Shown piece by piece: positions 15,490-24,772 of a stretch of 64,000 nt of DNA. The notes under the pieces were generated by a model. It was not told where the DNA came from. It did no database searches and saw nothing but the letters and a program-made list of their open reading frames with translations. The stretch covers positions 372,001 to 436,000 of the forward strand of contig JAJQJQ010000050.1 of NCBI GenBank assembly GCA_028622995.1. Direction: 5' to 3'. Positions within the stretch are counted from its first letter, which is position 1, and each line of letters opens with the position of its first letter. This stretch comes from Panagrolaimus kolymaensis. Taxonomy: Eukaryota > Nematoda > Chromadorea > Rhabditida > Panagrolaimidae. A program made the position numbers and the translations under genes.

Positions 15490-15791
15490 TTCTTTCACAA
15501 AGAAAAAATTGTTAGCCATCAAACAAAGGTTGTTTTCTATTTGTTTTTTTAAGAGACAACTGATCTTTGCCAAAAATAAAAATAACAACCATCAATCAAG
15601 AGCTAATGAAACTTATTTAGAAACTCATTTTTGATCTTTTATCTTGTTAGAAACACTTTTTTCTTGTTTATAAAAAAGCTTTTTTTGACGTTTCTAAATA
15701 TTTCTGTTAGATGCATAAATTCCGTAATTTATAATTTTGATTTTTTCCAGATATACTTTTGTATTAAAAATATAACGAAATTAATTTAAAC
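15490..15791. other. 5' flank of the PLD-like gene
   Basis: About 300 bases of AT-rich sequence between the presumed Helitron end and the first ATG of the phospholipase-D-like gene. It presumably contains what remains of that gene's promoter. The Helitron lies immediately upstream, so insertion may have displaced older promoter sequence. Nothing else recognised. Confidence 0.35.
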
Positions 15792-16289
15792 ATGGATCAG
15801 AGTGAGAAAAATAAAATAACATTTGATAAAATAACGGTACAAAAAATTGGATTTTCTGTAAGTTTTGATATTTATTATTCTAAAATATCTTAATGTTGTT
15901 GTTGCATTTATTCATTTTCAAAAAAAATTGCAGATACTACCGATCATAATATTGCTGACATCTTTATTTATTTATAGTTCATTATCAACATCATCAAAAG
16001 AGAATCTTAAACTAGCACAATTTCCAATGCCAAAATCTACCCAATTATTTAAATTTGATGAAAACCATTGTTTTAAAACTTGCTCGCAAGCTTAAAATGA
16101 AATTTACAGTTCTTTGCTTTCGAACGCAAAAATTGAGAAAAAAAGGGTTAAAGTGCATTCATCAACTTTGGTGGAGTTCAAGAGAAAATAATTCACTGTA
16201 AAAGTTTATGAGATAATTTAATGCAAAAAAATATTTTCAGAATTGAAATAGTTGAAAGTATTCCCCAAAATTTAACCTTTAATGGATTC

Positions 16290-16297
16290 ATTCCGAG
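16290..16297 (+). repeat. Left target-site duplication ATTCCGAG
   Basis: The 8 bp before the transposon's left inverted repeat are identical to those after its right one (18234-18241). Read through, they code for I-P-R/S at the break in the PLD-like exon. Confidence 0.9.
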
Positions 16298-18233
16298 CAC
16301 ACATGGGCATTGGGTACCTTTGGGTACCTTTTCAGGTACCTTATAGGCAGCAGGCAGCATGAGATTTTGGAGATAGACAGCAAGCAAAACAAGAAAAAAA
16401 TTAAAAAAGTTGAGAAAAAATGGTGTAAATGAGAGAAAGTAATAAAAAAAGAAAGAGGAAAGAAAAAAGAAAAGAAAAAAGGAAAAGAAAAATGAAAAAG
16501 AAGACGGAATATAAGTTAATAATGTGCTCTTTTACCTTTATATTATTTATAGGCATGGCGCTTGCTGCCTATTAATTTATTTTAAGGCAGCCATGTTTTA
16601 GGCCTTAGGATTTATTTAAAAATTGGATTTGCTGCTGCCTTTAACTTGTTTAAAGGCAGCAATGATTGCACACGCGCTTTCATTGATAAGCAGCAATTTA
16701 TTGAATCATGAAGCCAAAAATATAAACAATCTAAAACTTTTTTTGACACGTTTACGAGTAATTTTTTTGCTTTGAAGTACGAAAAAATTTAAGTTTTTTT
16801 TTTGAAATATTCAAATGATTTCATTTGCTTTCATACATTAAAAGGAACTTCTTTACTTTGAGCATCCCATCCCGCCTTTGAAATTTTTTTTTTCGATTTT
16901 TCTCTCTCGAAATTTGCATTTGAAAATTTTTGCAGTATGTAAGGTAAGAGAGCAAAAATAATATTTTAGAGAAATTGATTAATTGTAAATTGCGATCCAC
17001 AATTAGGTTTTAAAAATTTACGATTTCCAAAGAATATCATAAGATGGAGGAATACGGTTCCAAGAACTTAAAAATTTTCTTAATTTTTATTTTCTACTAA
17101 TAGCATAATATATTAAAGTCGTGGTAATATCCCAATTTTTTTTCAAAAAAATAATATACAATATTTATTTACATCTCGAAATTGTGGTACTCCAGCTTTT
17201 TGAAACGTTGCTTTTTGGATAAGGTTTTAATTAAAGAAATAATTTAAACGAAAGTTATGAAAGTTTAAAAAAGGGTTGGTGTAGTATTGAGTACATACTT
17301 CTCCTTTTTTGGATTCGACTATATCAGTGTTAGAAGAAAATCTGAAATTTTAATAATTCTTGTAAAATTGTTCTACTTTTGAATGGTCTAAACTAAAAAT
17401 GATTCTCATTTAACAGCTAAACTCTTTATTGATTAAAGTTAAATCGAAAAATGCAAATGTTAAATGAAGCATTTATTTTTTTACTAATAAAGTAAGCTGA
17501 ACAATATCTAAATTGCTAACTTTTCTTTAATATTTACGAAAACATAATTATTTTTTTTTAACAAAAAGTCTTATAATTTATTTATTGTTATTAAGAAATT
17601 CTTAAAATTTTTAAAAATACTTTATGAGCTACTATTTAACGATTTTTAAAATCGAATTGATCCTATTCGCTTTTTAATTTTCCAGATTATTGATGATTTT
17701 TCTCAATCACCGTATGTAAATTACGGCAAAGACAATACTTTTAGTTGCTTCATCAAGCTTTCCAAACTTGATTAATATTTGTGAAAAAGAAAATTAGATC
17801 TGAATTTTTTTATCTCGAATAACTCGGACATATAATTTAAATTGAATGACTAATAGACAACTAAACCAACTTTTTAAAACCAGTTAATCACATGCTTCTG
17901 AAAACTTAAAAAAAAAATTAAAATTCTTTAGCTTTGCAAAGAGCTAAATGATATTAAAAAAATATTAAATTCGTTTAACTAATCTATCTTCAGCTTTTAA
18001 AGATTATTAAGTTTGAAGTATTTTAGATGCAAAAAATGATTATAAACTTTAAAAAAAATAAAAAGTCTAGCATGCCAATTTTCGATTTTTAAAGTCGCAA
18101 AATTAGAACATTGGGGTGAGTTAAATTGCCGTATATGAGAAAAAAAATTAAGAAAAAAGCACAGGGAGAACCCTTTGCTCATTTATAGGCAGCAAAATTT
18201 TCAAAATCTAAGGTACCTATACGCCCATGTGTG
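16298..18233. mobile_element. Non-autonomous DNA transposon (hAT-like) inserted in the PLD-like exon
   Basis: A 1936-bp insert bounded by perfect 11-bp inverted repeats CACACATGGGC (16298-16308) and GCCCATGTGTG (18223-18233). The similarity continues imperfectly to about 26 bp, including GGTACCTT on both sides. It is flanked by an exact 8-bp duplication ATTCCGAG (16290-16297 and 18234-18241). An 8-bp duplication with a CA-starting inverted repeat fits hAT best; P or Merlin-like elements also make 8-bp duplications and cannot be excluded. There is no transposase-like frame (largest open stretches about 60 codons), so it must be mobilised in trans. The motif GGCAGC/GCTGCC recurs many times near the left end and once near the right end, like the subterminal binding sites of hAT transposases. 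Confidence 0.88.
16564..16660. repeat. Hairpins of the GGCAGC motif inside the transposon
   Basis: Two inverted pairs, GCTGCCT...AGGCAGC (16564-16591) and GCTGCCTTTA...TAAAGGCAGC (16634-16660). Further copies occur at 16345-16358 and 18186-18193. They probably belong to the element's subterminal repeats; function inferred only. Confidence 0.6.
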
Positions 18234-18241
18234 ATTCCGAG
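18234..18241 (+). repeat. Right target-site duplication ATTCCGAG
   Basis: Second copy of the 8-bp duplication. The PLD-like reading frame resumes exactly after it (GACAACATTAGAAGC), which fixes the insertion point to the base. Confidence 0.9.
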
Positions 18242-20029
18242 GACAACATTAGAAGCTTGGTCGGAGTTAATTTCAAAAGCTCACAGCATTCTTTCAATTG
18301 CTGCATATAAATCTTCTTTGCGAGGAAAACACGTGTTTGGGAATGTTACTCGATTTTACTCCAATGAAGTAAGCCATTGTTTTTTTGCAAATATAAAAAA
18401 GTTTTATTCAAAATATATCTTTTTACTTTTTTTTTGTAGGGTGAAATTGTTTATGATATTCTTAAAAATGCTGAAAAAAATAGAAAACTTGAAATTCGCA
18501 TGGTTGAAAATGGCAGCCCTTCTAAAGATAAAGGAGACAACGAAGATGGAAAAAGTTTACATAAAGAAGGTAGCAAAATAATATTTTCCTTTTGATAAAA
18601 TAATTGAATTTTTTTAGGGATTTTAACACGAAAAACTTTAATTGTTAAAAATTTATTTGGTGCCGGCACGATGCATTCCAAATTTTTAATTGCTGATCAA
18701 ACAGATTTTTATATGGGTTCAGCAAATCTTGATTGGAGGTCGTTGAATCAAAAAATGGAACTTGGAATATTTGTTACTAATTGCGCATGTTTAACTGAAG
18801 ATTTAACAAATATTTTTAATAATTATTGGCAGAGTTCTAATGTGGACACAATAGACAAGTATAACGAGATACAACGTCACCAGCCTCCAGCAATGTATAA
18901 CATGCAAAATCCTTTAGTTATTGAAGACGCTGGAGTGAAAACAGAAATTTATTTAGCTGTGAGTATAAAGACGCTCTTTGCCTTTTTTATTCCATGCTTT
19001 TTTAATTTTACGGCTGCTTTTTAAACCTATTTTTTCAGACTTCCCCCAAAACTAAAGAAAACCCAAGCCGAACATGGGATTTGGATGCAATCCTTTATGA
19101 AATATCCCGATCAAATAAATATTTGTACATTCATGGAATGGATTATTTTCCAATGTTTATTTATTCTCAAAATCGGAAGTAAAAAAGCTTTTTTTCTATA
19201 TTTCGTTATTAAAAACACTCAAATCTTTTTTTATTTTAAGATTCTGGCCAATAATTGACAACGCATTGAGAGCAGCAATTTTGCGAGGTGTGGATGTAAA
19301 AATTATTGTTGCAGCTTTGCATTATCCTGAAATTTCTTTAAGGTTTTTAAAATCCTTGGAAAGTCTCAAAGGAATTAATAATCGAGCAACAATCGAAGTT
19401 GTAAGCAAAAATCAAATAATTTTTTTTATCAAAAACGAAACAAATCATTTTCTGATTTTAATAATTTCATTTTAGCGAGTGTTCAAAGTTCCTGCATCAT
19501 CCACAGCTGAAGCAATAATAAAACGAGAGAGAAGAACACATAATAAATTTATGGTAACAGAAAGTTCAGCGATTATTGGTAAATGGCTTTTTTATCTTTA
19601 ATTTTGTAATTCAAAAGCGAATTTTTTATAGGAACTTCAAATTGGTCGGGCGATTATTTTGAGGGAAAAAGCACGGGTGTTGCAGTGGTTGTCAAACAAA
19701 AAAATAATGGAAGGCAGCCATTCATAAACTCGCTGAAAGACATATTTATGAGAGATTGGGATAGCAACTATGCACATAGCCTTCAAGAGTATTTGGAAAA
19801 ATGTGTGGATAATAATAATTCGGGTGATTTTTGTGAAATAGAAAAAGATACTTCGCTACTTGCAAATTAAAAAAGAATATGTGAAAGCTATGTATGTTTA
19901 GTTTGTGGATAGTTCATAATTGCTAATAATGTAAATTGATGTTCATTGAAATTTGTAAAAAAAAAAGTTGAATAAAAAATTTAAAAATATTTAATAAAAA
20001 GTAATTTAAAAAATGAATTTAAAAAAAAA

Positions 20030-21742
20030 TTAGAGTGAAATATCTGTTCGACTTAATAGTTCGTCCAAAAAATTAATTGTTTCATTTTTGAATTGATTTG
20101 ATTGTGGCGGAGCATTAATGTGCGAAGAAGTAATGTTTTCCAATGCTAACTCAAATTTAATAAATGGAGGACGTTGTAATGGCTTTGGGCCAACAGCTTT
20201 AGCAAAAGATTCGGGAGGAACGCAATAAAAAATTATACAGTCCTCAAATATAGTCAAAGGGTGCAGATTATGCCCCAATGGGCAACTGTGCATTGATTGA
20301 CAACTGGAGAATCCACCAAATTCAATGGCCCCAGCAGCGCCAAACTGCATGTCATAACTTATACAAATAAAAACTTCATCAAGTAATTCAACGATATCAT
20401 AATGTTCAGGACATCCATTTGTTCTTGTAAGAACATTTTCTCCATCTTTTATAAATAAACCACCAAATAATGCACCTTCATTACCATTGTTAGCTGTAGC
20501 TGTATTTTCTTGATTTTGACACCAATAATCTGTAAGTTTTACTTCGTCTTTAACATTTCCAGAATAAAAGGTTTTAGCGTAAAATGGTATATCAAATTCC
20601 ACATTTTTTTCAAAAAAAGGAACGGCTTCATAATTTTGTGGACATACAGTTTTTCCTGTTTTTGGATGCTTTCTAATATATAGCTGACAAATTGTGTCTG
20701 GACGATGATTTACTATCCTGCTTTGATGATCATGGAATTTAGCCGAATAATCTAGTATTTCCTCAAAATTATTTAAAATTTTTCCGCGGTAGTTGCCATG
20801 AGGAGTTGTAACAAAATCTTTCAGTGCTACACAATCACGAAAAACGCCGCCAAAATATAATTTTTCTTCTTTAACATCACACGATCCATCATTAAAATTT
20901 GCCTAAAATATACTTTTTTAAAAACTACAAATCAAAAAAATAAACTACAGACTTCTGGATCAAAATTATCTGCATTTGGATTTGTACATCCTTTATCAGT
21001 ATTGACTTAATAATATTTTTTGGTAGCGTTTTTGAGCATATTTTGAACTATTAAAAGAGTTACGGTATCAAAATTGGGTAAAGTATTTTGGTGAATAAGG
21101 GAATAAAGAAAGATTCCTTCGTGTTCTAATCCTACCAAGCTGTCAATGTGCATTACATTCCCCTAAAAAATGAAAAATATATTTTTACAAAAAATAGATA
21201 ACTAAAAAACTATTCTTTTTTGGGCTTACATTATTTTCAGACGCCAGAATTCTTCGAACATCAGGTCCGCCTTTGGTTTCAACCGTTGAATATCGAGTCA
21301 TATTTTCCATTCCGGTTTTTTTGGTATACTTGTTTTCATCGTGGGATGCAATTCCTCCACCAAATAAACCTAAGAACGACATAGATAGTTCGCTTTTTAC
21401 AGTATTTAATTTAGCTTCATCATTTGATTCGCTGCTTGTGTCAATAAACCATTTCGAAGTGATCATGGATCCAGTTAAAACTTTGTTGACTACATGAGTT
21501 CCATAATCGCGAATAATAACTTCAGCTTGATATTTCGCGAGAGTTGGAAATCCTTTATCCAATGAATCAATGATTTCTTTTATTTTATCTGCAAAAGCTT
21601 CATCCAATCCTTCTTTTTCTTCAGCAATAAAAGTAAAAGCTTTAAAACCAATTCTTGATTCCATCATTATCGTTGATTTATGAGATAAATATTTTTTTAT
21701 TTCTTGACTTCCTTCACTAAATGTTCCAGCATTTTCACAACT
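20030..21742 (-). pseudogene. MPEG1/perforin-2-like MACPF gene, 5'-truncated, with an in-frame stop
   Basis: Relative of macrophage-expressed gene 1 (perforin-2), a MACPF pore-forming immune effector. Minus-strand exons 21742-21230, 21162-20953 and 20902-20030 are in consistent phase. The first exon holds the second half of a MACPF domain with the family signature YGTHVV and a Gly-rich turn. The later exons match the conserved C-terminal part of MPEG1, with repeated Cys motifs around CPEHYDI, FGGFSSCQ and CPLGHNL. Breaks: (1) the N-terminal half of the MACPF domain and any signal peptide are missing, since the frame closes at 21745 and the DNA beyond reads as a different gene on the other strand; (2) an in-frame TAA at 21007-21009 interrupts the second exon while similarity continues on both sides; (3) no C-terminal transmembrane segment is seen. 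A short exon starting at an ATG at 21808 could splice onto 21741, but it gives no signal peptide. I judge it a pseudogene or a heavily altered copy. Confidence 0.75.
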
Positions 21743-21805
21743 TCAACAAAATTTCCTTAAAGTAATTTTGGAATTCTTTATTAAGCATTACCTTCTTAGT
21801 TTTAG

Positions 21806-23031
21806 CATCGAGCAACTTTTGGACCATGTAAATCAACTATTACAAAATTGATTGCTGATCAATATGATAAAGTAAACGCATATGTTCTAAATCCAAAATT
21901 TGTAATAAAAGCTACGATCAAACTTTATGGCGAATCTTTTCTTATTCTTTATTCAGATCCAATGAGCAATGCAGAGAAAGTGATACCAAGTCCAGCTGGA
22001 ACCAATGCCTTTGAATTATGTAAATATTCAAGTAAATATGAAGAAATGAGCCCTAAAAATGCGGCAAATGCTGCTCAAAATATATACAGCAAGGGATTTG
22101 TCACGTATACAAGGACTGAAACAACTAAATATCCTGATGATCTTAATGTCCAGCAACTCACCAACATTGTTTTAAATTATTTAAAAAAACTTTTTGTAAA
22201 AATTAGTGATGGCATAAACGAAGAATTCCTTACAATGAATGATTTATTAAAAAATGATATATTTGAACGTGGTGAAGATAAAGGCGATCATCCACCAATA
22301 ATGCCAACTGATTTGTTTTATGAATATTTTCTTCAGAATTATTTAAATCTCAACGATGAGTTAAAAGAAGAACAAAAAATGAATATCAAGTTTTTGTTTA
22401 CATTTGTAAACGATTTTTGGCTTCGTCGATGGATGACTGCGTTTATAATCATCGTATTGCTGAAATATATATTGGTACCATACTTTTTCAATATGAATAC
22501 ATTCGAGTGAAAACTCTTGGCTTCACAAAATTGCTACAATGGGAGCAAATTAATGAAAAAGGCATTGAAAACTTTGATAAAATTTTTGTTCGTGGTTCAA
22601 CATTTGATGTTTCAAAAGTTGAAATTGAAAAATGTCCACCTCCATTTTATCTTTCCGAACATGATCTCATTCAAAAAATGGAAGATTTTTCTATTGGAAC
22701 TGATGGTACTATTCCTAATCACATTGAAAATCTTTTAAACGATGGGTTTGTAATCGTACAAGTAGAGAATCGAATTCGAACTCTGAAACCAACGCCTCTT
22801 GCCATTCAACTTGTAAAATATTACAATGAAGCAATCCCTGATCTTGTTGATCCTAATTATAGAAAGAATTTTGAAGCTGCGATGAAGGATGTTGCTGATG
22901 GAAGAAAGGGTTTTGTTGAAGTCAAATTTTTCATACAACTTTCTCTTTAAAGCTTCGCATTTCAGGTTTATGAAAATTACATGAATGAAATGATTGATTT
23001 GTTTGAAAAACTTAAGACATGTTTGTTTTAA
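21806..23031 (+). pseudogene. DNA topoisomerase III-beta-like fragment with frameshift
   Basis: Type IA topoisomerase remnant. It begins behind a TTTTAG acceptor with TFGPCKSTITKLIADQYD, which corresponds to the (S/Y)GPCQ-TPTL region of TOP3B. It continues through the active-site region GFVTYTRTETTKYP, where the catalytic Tyr and following Arg are kept but the usual Pro is Thr. Then come GDHPPIMPTDLFYEYF, PPFYLSEHDLIQKMEDFSIGTDGTIPNHI and LKPTPLAIQLV. Around 22414-22418 (TTTTT) the frame changes by one base: the upstream frame runs to a stop at 22510, while TOP3B similarity continues in another frame to 22920. After a short intron (gtcaaa...tttcag) a last exon 22966-23031 ends at TAA. The N-terminal TOPRIM domain and the C-terminal zinc/RGG region are absent. 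It abuts the truncated MACPF gene head to head. A homopolymer sequencing error could explain the frameshift but not the missing TOPRIM domain. Confidence 0.75.
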
Positions 23032-23927
23032 TTCTTCCAAAATATATTTAAAAAAATCGTTTTTAGATTTTGAAGCTGCATCCCTTAATAAGAATTCCCA
23101 AGCAAATAAGCATTAGTTGGACGATGCGAGCTTTCACGTTGTCCCTTTCATTTTGAGCAACTTTCTTTTGTACCTTCTAATTTTGAGATAAATAGATTTT
23201 ATTGTTTCATTTTGGTAGATTTTATTTTGGTATCCTTATTCAAAACAAAAAAAAATTAATTTTTTTTTCCAAAAAGGCGTAATAAAATAATAAGTAAGCT
23301 ATACAAAAATTCATTTACTTATAGTCTCGATTTAACTGCCTCGTTGCTTGTCGCTGCTTGTTATTGCTTGTCAATATTCTCACTCGCGCCTAAATTCTAT
23401 AGCATTTATTTGTCACTCATATATTCATTGTTTTGTTCATTGCAACATTGTTGAGCTCTGTTGAGCAGTTGTTGTACATGTAGTTGAACTAATAAATATT
23501 CATCTTTATCTTCTTCTATCTAGGTAACAACATTGGAATTTTTTGAATGTAGCAATACTAAGTTAGCTTTTTTCCTTCCTAGCACTCTTTTTTCTTTCAT
23601 TTTTTGCTAACAAATGTTTTTTGCTGGGATGGTCTTTCATGATAAATTCGGATCTCCTTACAAAAATGTCCATGGTCCTAATTAAATGATAAAATGAAAG
23701 CATAAAAATCTATAACATTTTGACAATAAAAAGTTGAAATCGTACTGATTGGTAATAATTTATTATTTTAATGAATTCCGATATAACATGTAAAGTGCTT
23801 TGTTAAAAACAATAGTTTTGTTTTTGAATAATTCTATTGTGTTCGTCACATATATAAGCAAAATCTTTCACGGTTGAAATTTGTAAAATACAAATTGTTT
23901 TTAATTTCTATAGCCAGCTAAAAAGTT
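23032..23927. other. Intergenic; promoter side of the insulin-like gene
   Basis: AT-rich, with a TTGCTTGT repeat-like patch near 23340-23375 (GTTGCTTGTCGCTGCTTGTTATTGCTTGTC). A TATATAAG stretch at about 23850 lies about 80 bases before the insulin-like start and could be a TATA-type promoter element. No other gene recognised. Confidence 0.35.
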
Positions 23928-24217
23928 ATGTTTCGTTTTATTTTCGTCACATGTATTCTCCTTTTAGTATTTTCCAATGTTTTTTCTATTAAACCAACAA
24001 CAACACCCCAAACACCAATTAAAAGTTGTGGAATGGATTTCATTAACCGCCTTGAAAAAGTTTGCGGTGGTGGTCAACCATTGATCAAACACATTTTGTG
24101 TACCGGTGAGTTTATGTATTTTATGAATATAAAATATAATAAAAAAGTCTTTCAGAATTGTCAAGCAAATGCTGCGATCGTGGATGCACCGATGCTGAAA
24201 TCAGAGAATGTTGTTGA
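23928..24217 (+). CDS. Insulin-like peptide precursor
   Basis: Small secreted hormone of the insulin superfamily, presumably a ligand of a DAF-2-type receptor. Two exons, 23928-24105 and 24156-24217 (intron gtgagt...tttcag), give 79 residues. A signal peptide (FIFVTCILLLVFSNVFS) is followed by a Thr/Pro spacer and a B-chain-like segment SCGMDFINRLEKVCGGG. The A-chain-like segment is KCCDRGCTDAEIRECC, carrying the CC-x3-C-x-C-type insulin pattern. No dibasic C-peptide is visible between the two, as in many nematode insulins. Eight cysteines allow one more disulfide than vertebrate insulin. Without splicing the first exon would run to a stop at 24233 and lose the A chain, so the splice is well supported. 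Which nematode ins subgroup it belongs to cannot be told. Confidence 0.9.
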
Positions 24218-24772
24218 AGAAGAAAATTACTAAGATTTTATGCTTAAATTTTTTAAACGTATCATTCAAGAATAAATTTAAAAAGTTCTTTTAAGCTTTT
24301 GAATATCCACATGAATGAATAAGCGATAATTAATCTCATATCCCTTTAACTATTTTAAGTAACAAATCATTTACTAAATCTATTTACTTTATTTACGAAA
24401 ACAATAACCGACGCATGTTCAAAAGAACAAGAAAAAATATTTTTTAAACAAGCGAAAAATAAAACCCGATAAAATTGAACCAAGAATGAATAAACAAAAA
24501 AATTATGAAAAAATACAATAAAAAACATTACATTGTTAAAAAAATGGATGATGACAAAATAAGAGAAATTATTATTGTGTAAAAAAAAGGAAAACAAATT
24601 ATTATGAGTAAAAAAAATTAAAAAATTTAGTGAAATTACAAATATTTACTTATTATTATTACTTTTTTCGATTGATTTTAAGTTAGGAAAAATTAATATG
24701 TACGATTTTGGTGTTTAAAAAAACTTTTGAGGACCGGGAAATGTAGTTTTTATGGAAGGATGGATTTCAAGC
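24218..24772. other. Gap between two convergent genes
   Basis: About 550 AT-rich bases between the 3' ends of the insulin-like gene (+) and the plexin-domain gene (-). It holds the presumed 3' UTRs; AATAAA near 24271 on the plus strand is a candidate polyadenylation signal. No other gene seen. Confidence 0.4.

Larger units (their letters stand above)
15792..19870 (+). pseudogene. PLD3/PLD4-like phospholipase D family gene, interrupted by a DNA transposon
   Basis: Type II membrane protein of the PLD3/PLD4 family; relatives act in the endolysosome as 5'-exonucleases or lipid-processing enzymes. Exons: 15792-15857, 15934-16085, 16241-16297 continuing at 18242-18368, 18440-18569, 18618-18958, 19039-19178, 19241-19400, 19476-19578, 19632-19870. 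With one target-duplication copy and the insert left out, the lengths sum to 1515 bases (504 residues) in perfect phase. A signal anchor (ILPIIILLTSLFIYSS, from residue 23) precedes IEIVESIPQNL. First HKD motif is HSKFLIAD with GSANLDWRS (about residue 197); second is HNKFMVTE with GTSNWSGDYF (about 413), where E replaces D as in PLD3. The ending RDWDSNYAHSL is also typical. Odd points: intron 2 seems to use a GC donor (CTC|GCAAGC), and a 1936-bp transposon sits inside exon 3. None of the GTACCT donors near the insert's left end restores frame when joined to the AG at the end of the right duplication, so the allele is probably broken unless a cryptic splice removes the insert. Frame and motifs are otherwise intact, so the insertion looks recent. 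Confidence 0.85.

Noticed and set aside
16193..18182. Short minus-strand open frames inside the transposon (about 60 codons)
   Set aside because: Too short, no transposase similarity, and located in repeats.
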